Shown piece after piece: positions 23,318-30,519 of a stretch of DNA of 30,519 nt; position 1 is the first letter of the stretch, and each line of letters opens with the position of its first letter. This DNA comes from CAZWDL01 sp964632995 (GTDB lineage: Bacteria; Bacteroidota; Bacteroidia; Chitinophagales; Saprospiraceae): the NCBI GenBank assembly GCA_964632995.1, contig CAZWDL010000092.1, positions 1 to 30,519 on the forward strand, in the 5' to 3' direction. A program made the translations under genes and the position numbers. The notes below the pieces were generated by a model. It saw only the letters and a list, made by a program, of their open reading frames with translations, did no database searches and was not told the origin of the DNA.

Positions 23318-24511
23318 TCAAAATTCACGTCCCTTGAGCATACCGTGCCAGTAGATCTTCGGCAAACCGTAGGCCTTCAGGGCATACATACTGTATCGTT
23401 CCTGAGCCTGATCGAAGGGGAAAGATTCCATAGGCTCCTTATCGTAATCGAACTCGGCGAGAATAAGCTTACCGTAACCCGTTACCAGCGGACAGGAGGT
23501 GTAGCCGGAATATTCAACCTCCGGCATTCCGCCCGCCATAACTGTCATCAGGTTTTCAACCAGTGCAGGCGCCTGCTTACGGATGGCGGCGCCGGTTTTA
23601 GAGGTAGGCAGGTTGCTGCTGTCACCGCAGGAAAACACATTGGGATATTGGGTATGCTGCATTGTGTACTTATCGACGCTCACCCAACCCTTTTCATCCG
23701 CCAGCGGGCTGTTCTTGATGAAGTCCGGAGCACTTTGCGGCGGCGTGACGTGGATCATATCGTAGTCCATTTCCACGCGTTCGCCGGAATCTGTTTTTTC
23801 AAATACCGCCACTTTTTCATTGGCCCGTATTTCCACCAGGTTGTGAGAAAACTTGGTGACAATACCATAACGATCGATCACTTTCTGTAAGGAATCCGCG
23901 TACTTCGGTACACTGAAGATTCCGCCCGCGGCACTGGCAAACACGACCTCAATATCGTGCTCAAGGCCTTGCTGCCGGAAATGGTGCGCCGCCAGATAAC
24001 AAATCTTCTGCGGCGCCCCCCCGCATTTGATGGCCGTACTGGGTTGGGTGAAAATGGCGCGTCCCTGCTTGAGATTTTTGATATTCTCCCAGGTAGAGGT
24101 CACTGTATCGTACTCATAATTGCTGCAGACACCGGTCTCGGGTTTGCCGACACTCTCCTTCAACCCTGGTATTTTATCCCAGTCGAGCTGTATGCCGGCG
24201 GCGACAATAAGGTAGTCATAGGTCACCGTATCGCCGCTGCGGAGGGTGACAAGGTTGTTTTCCGGATCGAAGCTTTCCGCGTAATCTTTTATCCAGGTCG
24301 CTCCGCGGGGGATGAAATCCGACTCTTCCCGTTCGGAGACCTCCTTCGGAAAAACCCCGGCGCCGACCAGCGTCCAGATGGGCTGGTAGTAGTGCTTCTC
24401 TTTGGGTTCAATAATGGCCACTTCGGGTGGGTTCTTTTTATTGCGCAGTAAAGCAGCGATGCTTATTCCTGCTGTTCCGCCACCGACTATGAGAACTTGG
24501 TGATGTGCCAT
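23318..24511 (-). CDS. sqr: Sulfide:quinone oxidoreductase (type II, SQRDL-like)
   Basis: A 397-residue FAD enzyme that oxidises sulfide to sulfane sulfur and passes electrons to the quinone pool at the inner membrane. The N-terminal FAD motif is LIVGGGTAGIS (about 7-17). Cys163 in KCGGAPQK and Cys340 in YTSCPLVTGYGKLILAEFDY match the catalytic pair of human SQOR (Cys201 and Cys379). A further Cys129 in GVCSNY recalls the third Cys of type I enzymes, where the human sequence lacks one. The second FAD motif is NVFSCGDSSNLPTSKT (about 291-306). No N-terminal targeting extension is present. It is 79 bases downstream of the DUF1641 repeat gene, likely one operon. The human-like sequence makes the sulfide function probable. 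Confidence 0.9.
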   Translation of the reverse strand: MAHHQVLIVGGGTAGISIAALLRNKKNPPEVAIIEPKEKHYYQPIWTLVGAGVFPKEVSEREESDFIPRGATWIKDYAESFDPENNLVTLRSGDTVTYDYLIVAAGIQLDWDKIPGLKESVGKPETGVCSNYEYDTVTSTWENIKNLKQGRAIFTQPSTAIKCGGAPQKICYLAAHHFRQQGLEHDIEVVFASAAGGIFSVPKYADSLQKVIDRYGIVTKFSHNLVEIRANEKVAVFEKTDSGERVEMDYDMIHVTPPQSAPDFIKNSPLADEKGWVSVDKYTMQHTQYPNVFSCGDSSNLPTSKTGAAIRKQAPALVENLMTVMAGGMPEVEYSGYTSCPLVTGYGKLILAEFDYDKEPMESFPFDQAQERYSMYALKAYGLPKIYWHGMLKGREF

Positions 24512-24590
24512 GTTTTATGCTTGATTTTTTATTCAGTAATGAGGAATTTGGCTGTTGGGCCAAACGGGTGTCCGGAAGTGCTTTCTCTTT

Positions 24591-25730
24591 CTACCGGACA
24601 ACCTTGTGGGATTGTGTTCTAAGCGACTGCCCGAACTTCTTCAGGAAGGTCATCAGGAATCCGATTGCTACCTGCCGATCGGGATCGCTCGGGGCCCGCA
24701 ACATGCTCCAGATGCCCATAGGCGGATAGCGTTCCTTCCGGGCATTGGTAGCTGCCTGACAAGCCGACATAAAGATCTCGATCAAGGCTTGCGGATCGGG
24801 GCCGGTTTCACAGAAGTCATTGATCCCTTCGTCTACCGTATCTGTCAGCATAGCTGCCATCCCCGGTAACTGTTTGAGCAATTGCAGCCCTTGTTCCAGT
24901 TGTTCAATGGTTTCGGGTTCGGTTAGTTCTCCCAGCAAATGCCCGACGGCGGCAATGCGCCGGGCCGGGTCGATCTGTGACGTCTCCGCCTTCTGCATCA
25001 GGTCCTGAACAATCCCGCTGAGCATTTCAAAAGCCTCCGGCGCCATTTCCAGCAAGGGAAGCATTTGATCCAGGCGTTCAAGCACCACCGGCTGGGTCAG
25101 GCGTTCGGCCAGTTGAAGCGCTACGTCAATCCGCTCATCCGGTTTCAGGTCGTTTTCCCGGATACGGGCCATCACGTCCTGCGATATGCCGCCCAGCATT
25201 TCGAAAGCTTCCGGCGCCATTTCCAGCAAGGGAAGCATTTGATCCAAACGCTCGAGCATCACCGGCCGGGTAAGGCGTTCGGCCAGCTGCAGGGCTACCT
25301 TGATCCGTTCATCCGGTTGCAGATCATCTTCCCGGATGCGTACCATCACATCTTGCGATACGCCACCCAGCATCTCAAATGCTTCCGGCGTCATTTCGAT
25401 CATCTCAAACAGGCGATCTATTTTTTCAACCATCCGGGGAGCTGTCAGCCGCTCGGCCAGATGCAGGGCGTTGGTCATACGCTCTTCCAGAACGATGCCT
25501 TGCTGTTCATTTTGCCGGTAGGTCTCGTCTGCGATATCCGTCGCCATACTCACCAGCCCCGGCCCTTGCTGAAGCAGGCCGGTCAGCCGTTCCACCGCCT
25601 CCTCCAAGGTCCCGATACGCTCCAGCAAGTGATCGATCGACTGAAGGGTCTGTTCATCATTCAGCCGCTCTTGCAGTTGCTGTCCGGCAGGGGTCTCTAC
25701 CCAGGAGGTAGTTTTGCCATTCGTATCCAT
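24591..25730 (-). CDS. Repeat-expanded DUF1641 domain protein, partner of sulfide:quinone oxidoreductase
   Basis: A 379-residue, cysteine-poor, acidic helical protein. Four tandem repeats of exactly 58 residues begin at 91, 149, 207 and 265 (LAERLT, LAERLT, LAERLT, LLGELT); each contains an L-P-L-L-E-M-A-P-E-A-F-E-M-L type core, and repeats 2 and 3 are nearly identical over half their length. The C-terminus (GIWSMLRAPSDPDRQVAIGF, about 339-358) matches the DUF1641 signature, a domain commonly encoded next to sulfide:quinone oxidoreductase-like flavoproteins or in formate dehydrogenase loci. DUF1641 proteins are normally about 100-200 residues, so this one is enlarged by repeats. Its role is unknown; scaffold or membrane-recruitment function for the oxidoreductase is inference. 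No membrane helix is evident. Confidence 0.8.
   Translation of the reverse strand: MDTNGKTTSWVETPAGQQLQERLNDEQTLQSIDHLLERIGTLEEAVERLTGLLQQGPGLVSMATDIADETYRQNEQQGIVLEERMTNALHLAERLTAPRMVEKIDRLFEMIEMTPEAFEMLGGVSQDVMVRIREDDLQPDERIKVALQLAERLTRPVMLERLDQMLPLLEMAPEAFEMLGGISQDVMARIRENDLKPDERIDVALQLAERLTQPVVLERLDQMLPLLEMAPEAFEMLSGIVQDLMQKAETSQIDPARRIAAVGHLLGELTEPETIEQLEQGLQLLKQLPGMAAMLTDTVDEGINDFCETGPDPQALIEIFMSACQAATNARKERYPPMGIWSMLRAPSDPDRQVAIGFLMTFLKKFGQSLRTQSHKVVR
25020..25560 (-). repeat. 174-bp tandem repeats within the DUF1641 gene
   Basis: The coding repeats have a period of exactly 174 bases (58 codons). The stretch CCGGCGCCATTTCCAGCAAG starts at 25037 and again at 25211, in a near-identical run of over 40 bases. 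The flanking repeats are more diverged. High DNA identity suggests a recent duplication or ongoing recombination between repeats 2 and 3. Confidence 0.8.
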
Positions 25731-25927
25731 ATCTGAATTTTTATGATCAATGAGAAATAATCCTCAGTGTCAAAGTATGAAGATTCCCTCATGTGTTGAA
25801 ATGATTTTTCTCATGCCCGGAGGAGAATAATATCACCGCAAAAGGCGGAAACCGTGAATTCAGGAATTCTATCCGCCCCGTCAAAGGAGAGTGGGCAGCA
25901 GCTCAACCCCATCTTGTGGATCACGTC

Positions 25928-27652
25928 CTAAAAGATATTTCGGAACCGCAGTTTTCGCCGATAGGGAAACACGTCGATGATCTCTCCCCTGCTGAGTACC
26001 TTTTGCATCTCCACCCAGAACCTGGGCTCGAAGAGATCACCGTGTTTTTTTAGAAACATCTCGCGAATGTCGGGCCGCCCGATGAGGAAACGGGGGAATT
26101 CTTCCGGGAATACATCGTCGGGACCTACAGAATACCAGGGTTCGCCAGAAAGTTCCTCTTCGTAGCTGCGCGCCTCGGGAATCTGGCGGAAATTGTAATC
26201 GGTGAGGTAGCCGATCTCATCGTAGTCGTAGAAGACCACCCGGCGCAGTCGCGTCACGCCAAAGTTTTTGAGCAGCATATCCCCGGGGAAGATATTGACG
26301 GCAGCCATCTGTTTGATGGCATTGCCGTATTCATTGATGACTTCTTCGGCTTCTTGCAGCGTGGCGGTTTCCAGATAGAGGTTGAGCGGAATCATCTTTT
26401 TCTCGACGTAGAGATGCTGGATCTCCAGTTTCCCGTCCCCGATATGTACTTTGCTGGGCGCCATTTCCTGCAGTTCAGCGATTAAATCATCGGAAAAGCG
26501 ATCGAGATCGAAGACGAAGTTTTCGAACATGTGGCTGTCAGCCATCCGCCCTACCCGGTCGTGCATGGAGACGATCTGGTATTTCTGTTTCACCTCTTTT
26601 TCGGTGACGTTTTTGGGCGCCGGAAATTTATCTTTGATCACTTTAAAGACCATAGGATAAGAAGGCAGATCGAACACACTCATGACCATACCCTTAATGC
26701 CTGGTGCGATGCGAAACTTGTCAACCGAGCGGTCGAGATGGCGAAGGAAGTCCCGGTAAAGTACGGTTTTTCCATGCTTTTCAAAGCCGATGGAATTGTA
26801 CAATTCTCCCAGGCTCTTGGTAGGCAGGATGGTGCGTAGGAAATCGACCATTTCGCTGGCGATGTCGGTATCCACCAGGAAGTAGGTTCTGTTGTAGCTA
26901 AAGATGGAACTCACGTCATTGTATTCCAGCAGGAGTGCATCGATGTAGATGCCCTCGCCGTCATTGAGCAGAGGCAATACGAAAGGGTGGGTTTTATCAT
27001 CCAGCACCAGGCGGCCGACCAGGTAGGCGCCTTTATTTCTATAGAAGACTGATTTGAGCATTTCGATACGCGACTGCCGGGAGAAGCGGCCCCCTCGCAG
27101 TAGTTTTTTTTCGATCGCATCGGCGACAAAGGAGATATCCCGGTCCAGATCCTCGAAATTTGCATCCCAGATATAGTAACTGAATACCTGCCGCAAAGTA
27201 AGGTCAAGGGGATGGGTCAGAAAAAAGGTGTAAAAGATAGGCATGGTGGAGCGAAACTCCCGGTAAGTAGCGGTGGCGTGCACAAACATGAGGTCTTCGT
27301 CCACACTTAGCCCTTTATGGCTGTGCCGGAAGACGGAGTTGTAATAGGTTTCGGCGATATTTCGCGTATTGAAATTGGAAATTTCCTCCAGAAACATCTC
27401 TTTCATCTGGCGCCATACCTCGCGATCATGCGCGTCTTTTCCCAGAAAGCGGAGTACCTCTCGCGTGGTATCTCCTACCGATTCGCGATATAGGGAAATG
27501 CGTTGACGGGCGTCGTTTTGGATACCTCCCCAATCGCGATGCTCGAAGCGGATCTTGGCCCGTTTGGTTATGCGCTTGAACTGATGATAGTACCTGATGT
27601 AAGCATCAAGGATGATGTAGGCGGCATCGTAGGGAATAAGTTTTTCAAACAT
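25928..27652 (-). CDS. aceK: Isocitrate dehydrogenase kinase/phosphatase
   Basis: A 574-residue AceK, close to the 578 of E. coli. It phosphorylates isocitrate dehydrogenase to divert carbon into the glyoxylate bypass and reverses this with the same active site. The functional residues of E. coli AceK are found at a constant offset of one: Lys337 in YPMVFKVIKD, Asp372 in HDRVGRMAD, Asp458 and Asn463 in GDMLLKNFG, and Asp476, Asp478 and Glu479 in FYDYDEI. The regulatory N-terminal half is complete. No aceA (isocitrate lyase) or aceB lies beside it, unlike the enterobacterial aceBAK operon. It is 198 bases upstream of the DUF1641 gene on the same strand. The bypass itself must be encoded elsewhere if present. 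Confidence 0.95.
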   Translation of the reverse strand: MFEKLIPYDAAYIILDAYIRYYHQFKRITKRAKIRFEHRDWGGIQNDARQRISLYRESVGDTTREVLRFLGKDAHDREVWRQMKEMFLEEISNFNTRNIAETYYNSVFRHSHKGLSVDEDLMFVHATATYREFRSTMPIFYTFFLTHPLDLTLRQVFSYYIWDANFEDLDRDISFVADAIEKKLLRGGRFSRQSRIEMLKSVFYRNKGAYLVGRLVLDDKTHPFVLPLLNDGEGIYIDALLLEYNDVSSIFSYNRTYFLVDTDIASEMVDFLRTILPTKSLGELYNSIGFEKHGKTVLYRDFLRHLDRSVDKFRIAPGIKGMVMSVFDLPSYPMVFKVIKDKFPAPKNVTEKEVKQKYQIVSMHDRVGRMADSHMFENFVFDLDRFSDDLIAELQEMAPSKVHIGDGKLEIQHLYVEKKMIPLNLYLETATLQEAEEVINEYGNAIKQMAAVNIFPGDMLLKNFGVTRLRRVVFYDYDEIGYLTDYNFRQIPEARSYEEELSGEPWYSVGPDDVFPEEFPRFLIGRPDIREMFLKKHGDLFEPRFWVEMQKVLSRGEIIDVFPYRRKLRFRNIF

Positions 27653-27721
27653 GGGTCGGATCCGGTATTTTCCGGAATTTACGATAAAAGTAGTGCAGGT
27701 GAGTAATCGGAACAGAAAATT

Positions 27722-27741
27722 TCTACCCTCTACCCTCTACC
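27722..27741. repeat. Heptanucleotide repeat, TCTACCC x nearly 3
   Basis: Two full and one six-base copy of TCTACCC in tandem. The array covers the stop codon of the outer-membrane barrel gene (27737-27739). Confidence 0.7.
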
Positions 27742-28795
27742 TCCTATACAACTTATCCGGCGGAGAAATAAACACGCCCATGCGCAGGTACGGGGCGTTA
27801 GCGGGCCGGAACTCGTAAGAGGGCGCGCCGGGGATTTGTGCGTCGAATTGGGTGGGCAGGTTGACCTGGAAGCCGGCTTTGATGTTCATCCAGATCCAGG
27901 GCACGATTTGACGTTCAAGGCTGGCGCCGAAGAGCAATTCGGAATGCCGCAGGTGAAAAACGGATTCGGTAGCGGAGCGCCGGTTACCGATATCGATAGA
28001 ATAGGCCCGGCTGTTGAATTCGTAGCCAAAGAGCAGGATACTCTTGTTATTGATATTGTATCGCCCGTTGACATAAGCGGGAAAGACAGTTTCCAAACCC
28101 CATTTGCTGTTAAAGTTTCGGTTGTAGAAAAAGGCGGGCAATACGATGGTTCGTCGGAAGTTCTTGCTAAAAGCCAGTCCGAAGCCATACTCGAAATCCT
28201 TGTTCTTCTTGATACCGTAAGCAATGGTAGCCTGATATGCTGCGTAGCGGTCACGAAAAGACATGATACCGGTGTAGTCACCATTGGAGGCATAACGGAA
28301 GCGAACACCCAGGTAATGCCGCTCATCCAGGGGTTTCATCGCGTAGAGGTTGAGAGAGGTATGTTTGAGGTGCCGCGTATCGATATCTCTGAATACATCG
28401 CTGAAGTGAAGGGTAGCCAGGGAGGAAACACCCGCATCGGGAATCGTGGCGAAGGTATAGGTTTCAGGTTGATAATTGAATCCCGCCAGGACTTTGAGGC
28501 CGGGCTTCAGCAGCAACGGCACTTTCACCTTTACTATAATCGACTCCAGGGACTGCAACTGCCCTGCTCGCTCTTGGAACTGGCTTTGTTCCGGCCGTAT
28601 CATCCCCCCGTTTAAAAAATTGTAGGCAATATCGATCCCCCGGCTTCTGGACTTATTCAAAATGCCCGGCGTGCAGAAGGTCTGGGAAAGGCATTGCTCC
28701 GACGAGCTCGTGTCCACCACCTGGAAAAGAGGTGACTCCTGCGCCGCCAGCGTCAGAAAGACTGGGAAGAGGAAAAGCGTAAAAACTGTTCTCAT
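27737..28795 (-). CDS. Outer-membrane beta-barrel protein, possibly DUF6268
   Basis: A 352-residue protein with a cleavable signal peptide (about 1-18, ending LAAQ) and many alternating amphipathic strands such as ILLFGYEFNSRAYSI and YLGVRFRYASNGDY, ending in an aromatic-containing final strand (LRMGVFIS) and a short basic tail. This is the pattern of an outer-membrane beta-barrel. It resembles Bacteroidota proteins annotated as DUF6268 barrels, but I cannot confirm that by comparison. Function is unknown. The gene stands alone, about 240 bases from the haem-binding gene and 84 from aceK, all on the minus strand. A CATCTTTG sequence upstream is one base off the -7 consensus. Confidence 0.7.
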   Translation of the reverse strand: MRTVFTLFLFPVFLTLAAQESPLFQVVDTSSSEQCLSQTFCTPGILNKSRSRGIDIAYNFLNGGMIRPEQSQFQERAGQLQSLESIIVKVKVPLLLKPGLKVLAGFNYQPETYTFATIPDAGVSSLATLHFSDVFRDIDTRHLKHTSLNLYAMKPLDERHYLGVRFRYASNGDYTGIMSFRDRYAAYQATIAYGIKKNKDFEYGFGLAFSKNFRRTIVLPAFFYNRNFNSKWGLETVFPAYVNGRYNINNKSILLFGYEFNSRAYSIDIGNRRSATESVFHLRHSELLFGASLERQIVPWIWMNIKAGFQVNLPTQFDAQIPGAPSYEFRPANAPYLRMGVFISPPDKLYRR

Positions 28796-29034
28796 ACTAT
28801 TCAGTCGCTTTTTCGGTTCTTGCTACAAAGATGCGCATCAATACATCCGGGTTCGATGGGTTTTGAAAAATTACCGCCGACAAGCTCTGTTATAACGACG
28901 GCAAAGCACCCAGTTATTACTTAAGAGGGGAGAAAATCACTTAAGTCACATTCAACTTACAATTATGAGGGGTAAATCGTTCCAAAATCCACCAAGCGAC
29001 TGAAAGAGGATAGGAAGATGCACAGTTTTGTAAG

Positions 29035-29562
29035 TTAGTGTTCTGTCTCTTGTGGTTCTTGCCTTACTTCTGCTTCTTCTGTTCTGTGCTGCAGTTCTTC
29101 CTCTACCGCTACCTTTTTCATTTCCACTTCAAACCAGGCGGTCAGCTCCTCGCGCTGTGCCTCGGTGAGGTCGGCCTCGCTATGTATCCAGGTGTAGGAT
29201 GGAAGCGGCATGTGACCTTCCTCGACTTCTTCAATTGCCTCCTCCAGCTTATGGGCGCGTTTTTCGGCATCATAAGTCGCCCAGATGGAAAGGTTGAAGT
29301 GTTCCCGACCTTCGTCGATATGCCCCTTGATCCACCAGCCCACCGGTTGCACGTAGGTATACCAGGGGTACTCTGTTTCGTGGGAATGGCAATCGTAGCA
29401 GGCGTTCTTGATCAACATGCCCAATTCCGTCGGGGGAGCAGCCAGATAAAGAAAATCTTCTTCCGGGTTAGTCTCCGGATTCGTTTTCTCGATTTGAAAG
29501 AATTGAATAATCACCAAAACGGCCAGCAGGCCGAAGAGTATCCTTTGCACTGTTTTTGACAT
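29035..29562 (-). CDS. Haem-binding domain (Haem_bd) protein, membrane-anchored
   Basis: A 175-residue protein with an N-terminal membrane anchor (about 7-23) and one c-type haem site CYDCH at 55-59, within the ACYDCHSHETEYPWY block that marks the Haem_bd family of Bacteroidota. Downstream are the family's W-x-I-K-G-H-I-x-E-G-R and P-x-P-S-Y-x-W segments. The haem faces the periplasm, where it would be attached by the cytochrome c maturation system. Related proteins are thought to take part in electron transfer or peroxide handling, but activity is not established. The C-terminus (about 150-175) is rich in Glu and Gln. The frame is open to 29595, but ATG at 29562 is preferred because it places the anchor at the usual distance. 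Confidence 0.85.
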   Translation of the reverse strand: MSKTVQRILFGLLAVLVIIQFFQIEKTNPETNPEEDFLYLAAPPTELGMLIKNACYDCHSHETEYPWYTYVQPVGWWIKGHIDEGREHFNLSIWATYDAEKRAHKLEEAIEEVEEGHMPLPSYTWIHSEADLTEAQREELTAWFEVEMKKVAVEEELQHRTEEAEVRQEPQETEH

Positions 29563-29631
29563 CTTGAAGTATTTTTCTTCGTTCAAAGAAAACAATTAAA
29601 AGGAAGATCTCCAAGGAGAATTACCCGGTAT

Positions 29632-29682
29632 CAAAAACAAAATGGCCGGGATTAGTACCTCCGGCACTAAATACCCGGCCAT
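29632..29682 (-). terminator. Terminator of the peroxiredoxin-like gene
   Basis: A perfect 9-bp stem ATGGCCGGG (29642-29650) with CCCGGCCAT (29674-29682), extended inside by TTAGT/ACTAA. On the minus strand it is followed by TTTTGTTTTTG. It separates this gene from the haem-binding gene. Confidence 0.75.
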
Positions 29683-29719
29683 CAGAAAGATGAATTTTTT
29701 TTGACAACTCCGCTGAATA

Positions 29720-30280
29720 TCATTCTTTCAGCGCGGAGGCAGGAACTTCACTCACTTCGCCGCGTCCCGGATAGTCATTCTTCAGCGCAAACCGGATAGC
29801 GTTGAGCACTTCGTCCAGAGGAGGCCGGGCGAAGGGCATCGTTTGTATATTAGAAGCAAAAAGCATGCCGTTGGGACGAATGATAAATAATCCCGGTTCG
29901 GAAAAATAATCCGCCTCTTTATCCTTTATTGCTTTTGAAACATAAAGCCCCCAAGCCTCCTTTGCTATATCCAGCGGCAATCCGTAGGCAACGGGAATGT
30001 GTTCCAATCCCCAATCTTCTACAGTCTGTCGGCCGCGCTCTTCGGTATCACTGCTCACTGCCGTCACACTGACGCCCAGCGATTCGAATTCGTCCATCTT
30101 CTTATCCCAGGCTTTCAATTGTTGTTGACAGACCGGGCAGTGCCAGCCACGGTAAAACAACAGAATGTGAAAGTTTTCGGTCTCGTCCAGAGCTTTCCGC
30201 AGATCAAAACGGCTGCCATCCGTCATCGGCAACTGCAGTTGGGGAACCGCCGTTCTGGGAAAAATGCGCTTGTCGTTCAT
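29720..30280 (-). CDS. AhpC/TSA-family peroxiredoxin-like (redoxin) protein
   Basis: A 186-residue thioredoxin-fold protein of the AhpC/TSA group. The active-site loop is RGWHCPVC, with Cys48 as the peroxidatic-type residue and Cys51 forming a CxxC pair, as in redoxin-type peroxiredoxins (AhpC/TSA with a W-C-P-x-C variant) rather than classical 2-Cys enzymes with a distant resolving Cys. The rest (VSVTAVSSDTEERGRQTVEDW, FIIRPNGML) fits the fold. It probably reduces peroxides or acts as a thiol oxidoreductase. No signal peptide is seen. The frame is open to 30358, but the ATG at 30280 gives the family start (MNDKRIFP). A strong terminator follows it. Confidence 0.85.
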   Translation of the reverse strand: MNDKRIFPRTAVPQLQLPMTDGSRFDLRKALDETENFHILLFYRGWHCPVCQQQLKAWDKKMDEFESLGVSVTAVSSDTEERGRQTVEDWGLEHIPVAYGLPLDIAKEAWGLYVSKAIKDKEADYFSEPGLFIIRPNGMLFASNIQTMPFARPPLDEVLNAIRFALKNDYPGRGEVSEVPASALKE

Positions 30281-30460
30281 GTGTATTGTTATTTTCTGTT
30301 CGTAAATACACTTCTCCCAACCAGCTTGCTTCCATCGATGTTTAGCCCTCATCCACATCCCTCACTTCAGTGTCCTCGCCGGGACAATACGCCCCACATC
30401 ATCAGCCTCCTGACTTCCCTCCTTTCCGCCCCCGGCCTCCTTCGCCGGTACGGGTAAAAT

Positions 30461-30481
30461 TTCCGACTTCCGACTTCCGAC
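30461..30481. repeat. Heptanucleotide repeat, TTCCGAC x 3
   Basis: Three exact tandem copies of TTCCGAC in non-coding DNA upstream of the peroxiredoxin-like gene. The 239 bases from 30281 to the window end otherwise show no gene. Confidence 0.85.
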
Positions 30482-30519
30482 GGCCATTTCGCGTAAGGGA
30501 AAAACAACTTCATCAGGAA

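Noticed and set aside
1..30519. CRISPR array, prophage, integrative element or defence island
   Set aside because: No regularly spaced repeats, integrase, transposase, phage structural or defence-nuclease genes are seen; the genes are housekeeping or common accessory families.

Overview
The window looks like chromosomal DNA from a marine or activated-sludge type Bacteroidota, most likely class Saprospiria (Lewinella, Phaeodactylibacter or Haliscomenobacter relatives). This is inferred from moderately high GC, Bacteroidota-style promoters (TAnnTTTG -7 boxes with a TTG-like -33 box), few Shine-Dalgarno sequences, and family content: M43 protease, DUF983, GDYXXLXY protein, haem-binding domain protein and Crp/Fnr of the Bacteroidota type. 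No phage, plasmid, transposase, CRISPR or obvious defence island is visible. It reads as ordinary core/accessory chromosome with a few unusual items.

Layout. 1-2.9 kb: a probable secreted or lipid-anchored M43 zinc protease, a DUF2071 (YqjF-like) protein and an orphan GDYXXLXY membrane protein. 2.9-6.9 kb, minus strand: a membrane-anchored HExxH protein, an NRDE (TANGO2-like) protein and a flavoprotein that closely resembles iodotyrosine deiodinase, then two short-chain dehydrogenases. A 180-bp inverted-repeat element (5170-5349) sits between the deiodinase-like gene and the first dehydrogenase. 7.1-8.7 kb: the permease and ATPase of an Mla-type lipid transporter (MlaE, MlaF). 8.8 kb: tRNA-Leu(GAG). 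9.0-14.1 kb: Cys-containing ArsR regulator, rhodanese-fold protein lacking its catalytic Cys, DUF983 protein, Crp/Fnr regulator, small membrane protein, and cytochrome bd oxidase (cydA, cydB). 14.2-19.0 kb: serine acetyltransferase, methyltransferase, archease plus RtcB RNA ligase, and cysteine synthase. 19.1-23.2 kb: a double-motif aspartyl protease and, divergently, a class A penicillin-binding protein, separated by about 680 bp rich in hairpins. 23.3-30.3 kb, minus strand: sulfide:quinone oxidoreductase downstream of a repeat-expanded DUF1641 protein, isocitrate dehydrogenase kinase/phosphatase (AceK), an outer-membrane barrel, a haem-binding protein and a CxxC peroxiredoxin-like protein.

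Theme. Several genes deal with sulfide, thiols and respiration: sulfide:quinone oxidoreductase feeds electrons from sulfide into the quinone pool, cytochrome bd is known as a sulfide-tolerant quinol oxidase, serine acetyltransferase plus cysteine synthase fix sulfide into cysteine, and a rhodanese and a Cys-rich ArsR protein could sense or carry sulfane sulfur. These genes are spread over about 16 kb and are not one operon, so a common function is inference. The strongest items for follow-up are the deiodinase-like gene with its complete substrate triad, the DUF1641 repeat protein beside the sulfide oxidoreductase, the 180-bp inverted repeat, and the structured spacer at 20.1-20.8 kb.
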